Part shown: positions 35,600 to 46,331 of the stretch, one piece after another
Numbering within the stretch: position 1 is the first letter of the stretch
Layout of the letters: each line of letters starts with the position of its first letter
Assembly (NCBI GenBank): GCA_003255065.1
Contig: QAOA01003192.1
Location: 97,225-161,224, forward strand
DNA from: Cercis canadensis
Taxonomy: Eukaryota > Streptophyta > Magnoliopsida > Fabales > Fabaceae
Reading direction: 5' to 3'
DNA: 64,000 nt
Notes under the pieces: generated by a model
Seen by the model: the letters and a program-made list of their open reading frames with translations, nothing else
What the model was told of the DNA's origin: nothing
The model's database searches: none
Translations under genes and position numbers: made by a program

Positions 35600-38500
35600 T
35601 TCATGGTTACCAGCTTGTATGCTCCATTTCTTAATACCTCTTGAACTCAATATGGGCCCTCCCAGTTTGGGGCAAGTCTTCCTTCGTTAAGGTGTTTCTT
35701 GGTGATGTCATCTTTTATAAGGACGAGGTTGCCTAGTTGGAATTTTCTGTGTCTAACTTTAGCATTGTAATATTTGGCGATCCTTTGCTTGTATGCTAGC
35801 ATCCTGAGCCTTGCTTTTTCCTTTTCTTTTTCTAACAGCTCAAGGTTCATCTTTATTTCAATTTGATTCTGTTCAGGCTCGAAATTTTCCATTCTGAAAG
35901 TTGGTTCACCAAGCTCAACTAGTATCATCACTTTTGCTCCATAAGTGAGTTTGTAAGGGAATTCACCTGTGGTGGTTTAGGGTGTAGTTCTGTAGAACCA
36001 TAATACCCACAGAAGCTCTTCTGTCCACTTGCTCTTGGTGTAGTCCAATCTCTTTTTCAACCTTTCTAATATTATCTGGTTCGCTACCTCCATTTGCCAG
36101 TTTGCTTAAGGATGTTCCACCAAGGTGAAATTCAGCCTTATGTGGAGTTCAACACAAAATTTGCGGAATCTCGAGTCTGTGAACTGGGTTTCATTGTCCA
36201 TTATTATGGAGTGTGGGATTCTGAACCTGCAAATGATAAAAGCTTGGACAAATTTCTTAGCATTTTTTGCTGTGATGGTAGCCAGAGGCTCGGCTTCAAT
36301 CCATTTAGAAAAGTAATCAATTGCAACAATCAAAAATTTATTTTTCCCGATTGCTATAAGAAAAGGACCCAAGAGGTCTAGTCCCCATCTGCAGAACAGC
36401 CAGGGCTCAACCGACGTCATGAGGTCGGAGGGTGGCGCTAAGTGAATATGCATAAATCTTTGGCACTTGTCGCATTTTTTCACCATTCTGGTTGAGTCAG
36501 CTCTCAGGGTTGGCCAGTAGTAACCAGCTCGGAGGACTCTGGCTTCTAGCGAGTGTGCTCCGATGTGATGACCATAGATGCCTTCGTGAATCTCCTACAA
36601 AACGTAATGAGATTGTTCTGGGGGTAGGCACTTGAGGAGTGGGGTGTAGAAACCCCTCTTGAATAAGATCTCTCCCTCTAGACAGTAATTGCAGGCGATG
36701 CTCTGGATTTTCTGAGCTTCGACTTTTTCGTTTGGTAGCTTTCTGATCTTGAGGTATTGTTTGATTAGTGTGATCTAAGTCAAAGTTTTGTTATTTATGC
36801 TGAATATTTCATTCTACTCGATGCTAAGGTTGATGAATGTCTCTTGTATGATTGTTTGGTTGTTTCTTGGTTTTTTGCTACTGGCTAGCGTTGATAGAAG
36901 GTTAGCTCAGGAATTTTCATTTATGAGGATGTGATGTCTCTCAAATTTTTTGAATTTAAAGGTCAGGATTTTGACCTTGCTTAGGTACCTAGCCATCTGC
37001 GAGTCTTTTGCTTAATAATCTCCTTTGACTTGGCTCGTTACCAACTATGAATCGCTCAGGACCTTGAGTGTTTCTGCTCCGAGCTCCAGCGCTAAGTAGA
37101 GACTGGCGATGAGGGCCTTATACTCTGCTTGATTGTTGTAGGTGGGAAATTTGAATCATAGAGATTGCTCGATGGTTATCCCTTCCGGTCCTTCTACAAT
37201 TAACCTTGCTTCTCTTCCTTGGAGATTGGAGGATCCATCTAGGAACAACGTCCACTTGATTGGCGCTTCAAGGTCAGACTCTTCTAGTCGGGTGAACTCT
37301 ATTATGAAATCAACTAGGGCTTGTGCATTAATGGTGCCCCAAGGAGGCTCGTACGAGATGGTATGCTCTGATAGTTCTACTAACCAGCCGAGCATGTGGC
37401 CCGCAAGATCAGATTTATGAAAGAATTGTCGAATTGGTTAGTCTATCCTAACCACTATATGGTGGTTTTTGAAATATGGTCGCAAATGGTGGGCTAAAAG
37501 AAGGAAGGCGTAGGCAAGCTTTTCAATTTTGTGGTATGTAAGTTTTGATCCTTGAAGTACATGACTAGTGTAGTAAATTGGGAACTGGATTTTGCCCTCT
37601 TGACGAACAAGCGCCGAGCTTACAGCCTGGTCACTGGTGGCAAGATATATGTACAATGCTTCCCTTTGCTTTGGTTTGGAGAGAATGGGTGGAGAGGCTA
37701 GGTATTGCTTCAGTTGATCGAAAGCCTTTTGACATTCTTCAGTCCACTGGAAATTTTTGATCTGCTTGAGGGTTTTAAGAAATGGCAAAGCTTGGTTCAC
37801 CAACCTGGACATGAATCTAGAGAGGGTTACAATTCTTTCGGTTAGTCTTTACATCTCCCTGATGGTTTTTGGTGGTTCCATTTTGATAATGGCCTAACAT
37901 TTGTTTGGGTTGGCCTCAATCGCTCGGGTAGTCAACATGAAGCAGCAAAATTTGCCAGCCTCAACCCCGAATGCACATTTGGAGGCGTTTAGGCGTATGC
38001 TATGCTTTATGAGCTCGACGAACGTCTCCTCTAAATTGGCAATGTGCTCTAGGTCAAAACGTGACTTCACCAACATGTCATTGACATACACCTCGAGATT
38101 TCTCCCTATTTGATTTTTTAGCACCCTGTCTACCAGTCTTTGGTAGGTAGCTCCAGTGTTCTTCAGGCTGAAAGGCATCACTCTGTAGCAGTAAATTGCT
38201 TTCTAGGTGATAAAATTTGTTTTCTCCTCATCATCAGGGTGCATCTGTATCTAGTTGTAGCTTGAGTACGCATCCATGAAGCTTAATAACTTGTACCCAA
38301 ATGCTCTGTCTACAAGTTTGTTGATACTTGGGAGGGGGTATGAGTCCTTTGGGCATGCTTTGTTGAGGTCGGAGAAATCCACGAACATCCTCCACTTTCC
38401 ACTTGCTTTCTTAAGTATGACTACATTTGATAGCCAGGTCGCATATGGGAGGCATATGGGAGCTCTCTAATGAAATAGGCATCGAGCAACTTTTGTACCT

Positions 38501-39275
38501 CTTCTTGGATTACTATTTGCTTGTCAGGGCCAAATATTCTTTTCTTTTGGCAGATTGGTTTGACACTTGTGTTCACAACAAGTTTATGACAAATAAAACT
38601 TGGATCAATACCTGGCATGTCTTATGTTGTCCACGCGAAAAGGTCAGCTCTTGCCATCAGGAGGTTAGAGAGCTTCTTGAGATTTGCAAGGGGAATATTT
38701 GACCTCACCTGGATTGTTTGATCACTACTTTTTCTAACTTGGAGGGTTGTGAGCTCCCCTTTTGGCTTAGGTCGGTTTTCTTCCCTGTCTTTTTGATTGT
38801 CCAACTCATTGATGGGAATCTACCTGTTTGCACCGACCTAGTTGGAGTTGTTTGGTTTTTTAGGCTTAGAACAATCAATTGATAGACAAATGTTATAACA
38901 TGATCTACCCAAGAGCTGGTCTCCTTTAGCCTGTCCAACTGTTCTTGAGATTGTGGGAATTTGAGCAGAAGGTACTTGGTAGATACTATAGCATCAATCT
39001 GATTGAGAGATCAGCATTACCCAGATCAGGGAAATCCCCCATAGTGGTTCTGAGCATGATGGTTCCCTTGACTTCCACATGAGTTCTTGAAACCCACAAG
39101 AGTTATGGGGTAATGCTTTAGGTCGAAAGTTGGAATGATGAGTTGGGTGAAAGCATGGTAGAAAAGGACTTCCGCCGAGCTTCCTTGGTCTATGAGGACT
39201 TTGCGGACTTCATAATTGGCTATAAAGTAGGATATGACCATAGGATCATTGTGCTCTCGATCGATGGTCACATAA
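35600..39275 (-). pseudogene. Element C pol: protease, RT, RNase H, second RNase H, integrase (fossil)
   Basis: Read on the minus strand: protease (39271-39026, 'VRKVLIDQGSSAEVLFYHAF'), RT (about 38800-37850, 'MMPFSLKNTGATYQRLVDRV', 'EVYVNDMLVKS'), RNase H (37812-37438, 'TSDQAVSSALVRQEG'), archaeal-type RNase H (about 37395-36980, 'ALVDFIIEFTRLEE', 'WTLFLDGSSN'), and integrase (about 36730-35640) with its HHCC zinc region ('CDKCQRF'), 'WGLDLLGPFL', 'IDYFSKWIEAEPL' and a C-terminal 'NLVLIKDDITKKHLNEGRLA'. This order is Tat-specific. It is a fossil with several breaks. Confidence 0.86.
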
Positions 39276-42275
39276 TTAGCATCAGAGAAAGATATGGTCA
39301 GTTTTGGTTTGTACTTTCGGGCAAGGGTTGTGGTGGTATGGAGGACCTATTTCTTATGCTTTTATGCAACTTGCTGATGCCTTTTGTGGGAAGATCTGGA
39401 TGCCCCTCCTCCCGCAAACCCATAGGCTATGGTATGGATAGTTCCCGTGATGTTTCACCTTGGGTCTTCCTGTTGGTTTGGCTGGTGTCGGTTTGGAGAT
39501 TGGCTTCTGCGACGGTTTTGGTATGGATAAGGGTTTGGATTTCTCTGGGGAGATCTGTATCAGGGTCGGTTATCTATGTTTTAAGGTCTCTTAGCTGGGG
39601 ATGAGATTTCAACTTGGAATTTTTGCAAGTATGATGAGCTGCCGAGGCTCCTCAAATTAGTAAAATTTATAGTCGGTTTACCAAAGCTACTTGTAGCATA
39701 AGGCAACACTAAGTCGAACCAAAGGATTACTCTAAGTAATGAATCATATTAAGAAACATTTAAATAGGGGGTTTGTTTTGTTGAAATTGATTAATAGAAA
39801 TTAATTAAAAGTGGTAAACCTTAAGGAAAACAACCAATCCAAGTCTAACTGATTCTAATTTTAATCCATTCTTGATTTCAGAGAATCCATTCAATTATTA
39901 ACCTAGTTATTGGCCTTTAAAACACATCAAAAAGCCTCTCAATGCTCTATGGATTTCCACTGGTTAAGCAACCAGAATTCGGATCAACTAAGACTAAATG
40001 AATTAAGCACTCATTCAAATCCAGTTTAACCTAAGTCTAGAATCCAGCCAAGGGTAATTAATCCGTCCAAAAGCTTAGAAACATCAATTAACCTTTAATT
40101 TCCTCTTTTATCACATGTAATTAAGCAATTAACACATGAAAATCCAAATCTGAATTTAAGTAATTCAAACAGAATATTTCAGAGGATTGAAAGAACTTGA
40201 TTAACAACTAAATGAATAACAATCAAAGCATAATTCAGAATCAATAATCAAAATAGTTAAAACCTGGATTGATGTGAGTATTTAGCCCTCCATGAACAAG
40301 AGGAACAAAGTTTACAAAATATCTAGAGAGAAAACTTAGAAACTAAGAAAACAAGAAAAGTTATCTACAAAATATCCTAATGCCTAATACAATTTCGGCT
40401 GCCTCCTTTTGAGCATATAAGCCTCCAAAAATACATGCACACCCAAATTTCCCTTAGGTCACACTTATTACCATGGGCCTTAGCTTTCATTGGGCTTTGG
40501 TTTGGGCTCAATTGGACTTGTAATGAAGAAGTTAGACCCATTTAAGTGCCAACAGGTCTCTGGAACCATCAGCCAACTTCGACAGAAAATAAGACCATAT
40601 AAAATATATAATTTGGTTAACCGGTCTTCATAACAATTTAATATCTACATCTTATCTTTCCAATGGGACTAGTTTCAAGTCCATATGACACTTACAGCTC
40701 AAGTTATGGTCCAAACATTGCATGCGGGTCAGGATCCTGCGACAACATCTCTTCTCTGGATTCCAGGCTGCATATGACCTTCTGGACGTCCGAATTGGCT
40801 TTGGAGCCCTGAATGAAAGTTGTATATAATTCTCTCAGCTTTCCTACAATGTATGACTCAAAATTGTTAGAAATACATAACTAAAGATATTCATGAAACA
40901 CATAGATAACATAAAATGCCCAGTAATGCTGAAAAATACATTTAGGCCCAATTGGATCCAAACTCATGAAATGTGGCCCAAGCCCAATCAAATAGGCCCA
41001 AAAGAGGTTTAAAAGACTAAATATGAGGGTTAACTACTGTATAAAAAGTATGTTCATCAAAGTATCCTTTTCTAAGGTTCCAGCAATCGTTTGTATCGTG
41101 CCCTCTTCCTCAGTGGAAGGCACATTATTTTCCCTTGTCAGAGCCTACATCCCTTTTGGGCTGTGGGAGTTGGGTGAGTTTTGTATGGAATATTTCTTCA
41201 AGGACCCGAGCTCTGGACTGGTTTAGGGGGTGTACGTTTCGTATCTAAATCGGATGGGAGATTTTTCCCTTATGCTGCCCTTTTTTTCTTCTTGGGGTCT
41301 TTTTTCTTTGATTCTTTTTTTTTTCCCTGTTTAACCCAATACCTCTTCTAGGTTAATATGCTTTGAGGTCATGGTGAGGAGCTCGGATAAATCATTTGGC
41401 GGGTTAAGGGTTAAGTTTTCATGAAGGCGCCCAGGTCAAAGGCCAACCTAAATTACATGCATGGCCACATAGTCAGTTAGGTCTCAAACCTGGAGGGAGA
41501 ACTTTGTGTATCGGTCCATGTACTCTTTCAGGGGTTCGCTGTCCCCTTGCTTTAGAGTGGCCAAGATAACTGAGAATTTTTTATGTGTCATACTTGTGGA
41601 GAAACGAGTTTGGAAGAGCTCGAAAAACTGTTCAAAGTTAGAGATACTGTTTTGGGGAAGGTTTGAGAACCATTGCAAAGCTACTCTTCGTAGGGGAGTG
41701 GGAAAGACTCGTCACATGAGCTCATCGTTAGTGCCGAGCTGGGGCAATCTGAAATTGGTCGGCAGAGGGTAGTCTAGTATATGTTGGGTGAAAGGGTGTT
41801 TTCTAACTCTTTTTGGTTTTTTCGAGTTGGATGGAGAAAGTTTAGGAGAGCTGAAAATCTATGAGGGTTGTTCTTTGCAGTTGTGAAAAGAGGCTTTAGA
41901 GCCATTCAAAAGATCTATAGGTAGGTCTCTTGTGTATTGTGACTCGCTCAGGAGTACATGGCCAAATGGATGATAGAGCGGCGATTCGCCCGAGGATTCG
42001 ACTTCTCTGAGGCTCTCCTGCCTCTGGAGCTCGGCTATCTCCTCCTTATCTGCTATTCTTTCTTGCTTCAAAGATTGAATTTCCTACAACAAGAAATTTT
42101 AGGTATCGCCTAACTGATCTAGATGGGTTTTCGGAGAAGGGACATCTCTGATAGTCTCGGGGTTGAATATAGGCCGATGGATTGGGGATAGTGATCTTTG
42201 GTTGGCTTGCAAGGTGAGTGGGTCTCTGGTGGGTGTAGGGATGCTTTCTTGGACAAGAGAATTAGACTTTTTCAT
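39276..42275 (-). pseudogene. Element C gag (fossil), split by solo LTR
   Basis: On the minus strand a start codon at 42275 opens a proline/serine-rich N-terminus. A charged 'ADKEEIAELQRQESLREVE' stretch follows (42071-41970). The gag core is at 41678-41484 ('MQWFSNLPQNSISNFEQFFE', 'LKQGDSEPLKEYMDRY'), which matches the Tat gag 'W..LP..SI.SF..L...F...F' pattern. The remaining part up to the protease is interrupted by the solo LTR at 39632-41059. It is broken, with several breaks. Confidence 0.75.
39632..41059 (-). mobile_element. Solo LTR in gag of element C, inverted relative to 32373-33801
   Basis: It is 1428 bp, starts TGATGAGCTGCCGAGG, ends AGTATGTTCATCA, and the duplication AAGTA flanks it (39627-39631 and 41060-41064). 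It is near full-length homologous, in inverted orientation, to the 1429-bp copy at 32373. The different target duplications show the two inserted independently. Confidence 0.87.
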
Positions 42276-42349
42276 AATAGTTAATTCTTTGCATGCTTTT
42301 TACTTACAATTTGTATGATAATTATAATTGACATATGTGATTATTATTT

Positions 42350-42602
42350 TCTCATGTTAGTGGAATGTTGGATTGGATTTCACATATGTGCCTTTACACA
42401 AAAGAAAGGCGTATCGGAACAAATTTGATCGACTTGGTCTTAATCAGGTAAAAATTATTAATTGGTAATTAGTAATATTTTGATTAGTAATAAGTATCAA
42501 CAATATGACTTTCATTTTATGTTTCGTACAGCAGCCCTTCACTCCTATTATGATAGCCATATTACCAGCATATTGTACAAGGGGGCATGATATCTGGTAA
42601 TT
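42350..42602 (+). pseudogene. Plant mobile domain (MAIN-like) remnant, C-terminal part
   Basis: Two coding-like blocks are separated by an intron-like AT-rich stretch (GTAAAAATTA at about 42448 to ..CGTACAG near 42531). They read 'WNVGLDFTYVPLHKRKAYRN' with 'FDRLGLNQ', and 'FTPIMIAILPAYCTRGHDIW'. These correspond to the later part of the plant mobile domain (W.V.L..T..P.H...YR..LD, then PY...I..LP.YC..G.DIW). It has the same strand as the N-terminal remnant at 29904-30329. Roughly the middle third of the domain is not found on either side of element C. The rest of the protein beyond 'GHDIW' is also absent. Confidence 0.5.
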
Positions 42603-43111
42603 AAATTAAAGAGCCTTGTGGTTGGATAATTTTAAGATCGTCATTAGAGTTAATAAATTTTGAATTTAAATTTAGAGTTGTGTCTAAAGTAAAAAAAAAA
42701 AATTTTAGTAATTAAGGCCATAGGCCATAGGTGTAGAGCTTTACGAAAATCCAAATAACAAGGAAAGTTTTAAGAACGAAGATATTTATGATTTTATGAC
42801 TTTCACTATTTGTAATTATATATGATTTAATAGAATTTTTTCTTTTGTTGCTACGAACTAAAGTAACAGTACGACGGTTTTTCTATTTTCTTCTGAAAAC
42901 CATGATTATTCGTATTTAAAATTTAAAATTTAAAATATCTCCTGTCCACCTTAAAAAAATAAAAGAAAAAAATTTCGAATTTTGTTCTCCACATGTATTT
43001 GGAGGCAAATATCGTAAATCCAATCGGAGTAACCTTGTTGATCGGTCGCAGACTTGATGTTAACCATTATTTGGAACTGCTGTGCTTCTCTTCTACCGCA
43101 CGAGTGTATTC
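42603..43111. other. Intergenic stretch and presumed promoter/5' leader of the SDR gene
   Basis: About 510 bp lie between the plant-mobile-domain remnant and the start codon of the host gene. The distal part is AT-rich with an ATTTAAAATTTAAAATTTAA-type tract near 42915-42940. The last 120 bp before the start codon are more balanced and presumably the 5' leader. I see no certain TATA box or transcription start. Confidence 0.4.
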
Positions 43112-43394
43112 ATGGCTTCTAACCTCTCTTTCTACCCAATTCAATTTTTTCCCACGCCTGAAAATTTCGCAAAATCCCGTCAAAGAATTCCACTGGTTTT
43201 ACCTTCGACATGGATTTCTCATCCCAAAAATGCTTCAGCTAAAACCACTTCGACCTTCAGAAGAGGACCATTGGCTGTAGATGCCATTAAGGAGGAATTG
43301 ATCGAATCCCAGAATTCAGAGTCGACCCAGAATAGCCAAACCACCCCCTCATCTTCCAAACTGGTTCTCGTTGTTGGTGGCTCAGGAGGCGTTG
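43112..43394 (+). CDS. SDR gene exon 1 (transit peptide and nucleotide loop)
   Basis: It runs from the ATG to GTTG|GTAAGA and ends in phase 1 inside the glycine of the GGSGGVG loop (residues 1-95). In intron 1, a segment of about 100 bp near 43483-43575 is repeated directly at 43577-43650 ('CTTCCTAGTTTTGGA', 'ATATGGGACTGTGTTCTGCC'). Confidence 0.9.
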
Positions 43395-46297
43395 GTAAGA
43401 TCAATTTTTGTCCTTTCTCTGCTGTTACAATTGTTCTAAAAATTATCGTATCGTCTATATACATGTGTATGTCTCTGTCCTATGATTTTCTTCCTAGTTT
43501 TGGATTTTTAATATGGGACTGTGTTCTGCCTCCATGCCGTGTCCTCAGATTGGAACTAAATGTTGTGAAAAAATTTCTTCCTAGTTTTGGAATTTTAATA
43601 TGGGACTGTGTTCTGCCCCCATGCTGTGTCCTCAGATTGGAACTAAATGATGTGAAAAGAGTAATGCTATCTCCGCAGTGGTTAGGTTCACACTAGCATT
43701 ATTGGTAAAATCTGAACTTATCTGGGCTACTTAAACGTTTTTACTGTATGGTTCACATTTTGCCAACTCAACTAGTGTGAGTAAGTGTGAAAGGTGCTAG
43801 TATACAATAAGAAATTTTCTTGTCAAAAAGCCTTGTTCAGTAAATTGTCAACTTTCACATAGTTTGAACATATCTCTCATTAATTTGTTTGGGTAAGTTT
43901 GTAAAGCAGTTACCTTACTTTTCAGGGCAGCTGGTGGTAGCATCACTGCTCCAGCGGAATATTAAGTCACGCTTGCTATTAAGGGATCCTGGAAAAGCCA
44001 CAGCACTATTTGGTGTACAAGATGGGGAGAAACTGCAGGTATATGTTTACTTTTAATCAGCAGCCAAAGTACGAATATAATTTATTTAACTGTTCTTGTA
44101 AAGGAAAACAAGTGTTGCTGCAAAAAATTGATCTCATTTGATGCAATCCTATTTTATCTTCTAGATTCTGTTATTTATTTTGAGTTATCCCAATAGAATA
44201 AAAGGATAATAACTATCATTATCCCATTGTCTTATCTTATCATTAGAAGGAATAGTAGTTATCACTTAGTTAGCTAAGTAGTCTATAAATAGGAGATTAT
44301 GAGTGGGGATTAGTGTAGAATTGAATGTTGTTTCTTAGTGGTTTGTCCCAATTGGAACCCCTTTTCTGTAATCAATTGTTATTTCCATTTGGCTTGTGAC
44401 AATTGGTATCAGAACCATCATCACCAATCACCCACCACCATGGACTCATCATTATCCATCACCACCATCATGGATCTACAGTAGAGATGTTAATGGAGAT
44501 GCTTCAAGAAATGAAGCAACAGTGTAGTGCAGTGAGAAAGAGTCTCAAGGAGTACCGTGAGCATTTGGAGGAAGAGGTCTCTCAAGATACTTTGTAGAAG
44601 CTTCACAAATCAAAGGAATCCAAGAAAGATTCCCAAACACATTCTTTGAAGGCAGTTTTGCCAATCAATATCCTCATCGAAGGTGCACCATTTGACAAGA
44701 GCATCAACATGGATCAAACGATGACAGTTTTTTAAGGATTGCGCTTTATAGCCCATGTGATGGATTTTCCAGAAAAAGAAGTAATAGTTGCTGATGATGC
44801 CCTCCTCAAAAAGTGCAAGGATCATGCCCTCATTGCTTCTTTCAAAGGCAAACCTTGGGGACAAGGTTACAATCCTATTTTATCTTCTAGATTCTGTTAT
44901 TTATTTTGAGTTATCCAAATAGAATAAAAGGATAATAACTATCATTATCCCATTAGGTCTTATCTTGTGATCAGAAGGAATAGTAGTTATCACTTAGTTA
45001 GCTAAGTAGTCTATAAATAGGAGATTATGAGTGAGGATTAGTGTAGAGAGTTGAATGTTGTTCCTTAGTGGTTTGTTCCAAACCCCAATTGGAACCCCTT
45101 TTCTATAATCAATTGTTATTTCCATTCAGTTTGTAACATTCCTTCTCAAGATTGCATAGTTATATTGAGTTTTTGAACAATATAGGTATTGAAAGGGGAC
45201 ACTCGGAAACAAGAGGATCTGGACCCATCCATGTTTGAGGTCTGTTCTCCAGTTACAAATACTTATTATTTCCCTAGCTCTGAATGCGGTTGATTTGATC
45301 GATTCTTTCATCTACATAAGAAAATGGATGATAATCTTTGGATTATTGATATTATTTTGTTGCTTTTACTTACTGGAATTTTAGGGCGTCACACATGTGA
45401 TATGCTGCACAGGAACAACAGCTTTTCCTTCAAAGCGGTGGGATGGTGATAATACACCAGAAAGAGTAGGTCAGCATTATGCATTATTTCTATTACAACA
45501 TAATGTTATAAGTAAATAAAGAAAATTAAGTAGATGAATAACTAAGTTTGGAAATTGCAGTATGATAGCATAGCACTTCCTTCTATTTGAAGATTGGTAT
45601 TTGCACAATAGAGTTCATGAGTTTTGTATTATTCTTTCAATCTTTTAACATTGAGTACTTTTTTGAAGATTGGGAGGGAGTGAGGAATCTAGTATCTGCT
45701 TTGCCTTCTTCTGTTGAGAGAGTTGTTCTTGTGTCATCAATAGGTGTGACTAAGTTCAGTGAATTACCATGGAGGTAAGCATATACTTAATAAGTAATTT
45801 AAATCTCAAGAAACTGTCTGTGACCTTTCTGGTATCAATTATCATTAGTTGGTTTGCCAATAAATCAGAAATTTTGTTTACTATTTCAAATTAGGACCAC
45901 TCCAATAATTCCAGTTGCTAACTTCACATTTATTTGTCAGGCAGCCATTCACAATTCTGATATGACCTTTATGGTTGTAGTTATCTTGCTTTCTATTATT
46001 TCTGTATCTCAACATTAAATTGGAAATTTCATATTCATGAATGAAGATAAGTTTGCTCATGAATAACCTGATAAACTTAAATGTCTTCTGTGGAAGAAAA
46101 CCAGGGAGTCATGAGTATTGAAAGATTTAACTTCAATCGGGGACTTCCTTGTTTAAGTTTAAACAGATAAATGGCTCAATACTTCATTTTACTTGAGATG
46201 TAAGTTGATAAATAGCCAGTTCACTAGAGTACTAGTGCTGCTTCATGCCAAATTTACAGAGATCCCCCTCTTCTTTCATTTTGTTGTTGTTGTTGCT

Positions 46298-46331
<34 letters not shown>

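Larger units (their letters stand above)
30326..42275 (-). mobile_element. Tat-lineage Ty3/gypsy element C, 5' LTR missing
   Basis: Minus-strand gag (about 42275 to 39276), protease, RT, RNase H, archaeal-type RNase H and integrase (to about 35600) are followed by a repeat-bearing 3' region. Beyond it is an antisense (plus-strand) extra frame, a polypurine tract, and a short LTR. The two RNase H domains and antisense frame place it in the Tat lineage (Retand/Grande-like). No second LTR is found between the gag start (42275) and the plant-mobile-domain fragment at 42350, so the 5' end seems lost. It is a fossil with more than ten breaks and carries two solo LTR insertions. Confidence 0.8.

Noticed and set aside
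32373-41059. The two outer blocks as the inverted ends of one large DNA transposon
   Set aside because: Each block has its own 5-bp duplication (ACCCC and AAGTA) and starts TG and ends CA by itself, and a third copy occurs alone in Athila B. They are independent solo LTRs.
44403-44597. Histidine-rich peptide as a metal-binding protein
   Set aside because: It sits in the interior of a TRIM-like element and the His run comes from CAC/CAT triplets in a short leader; a host function is unsupported.
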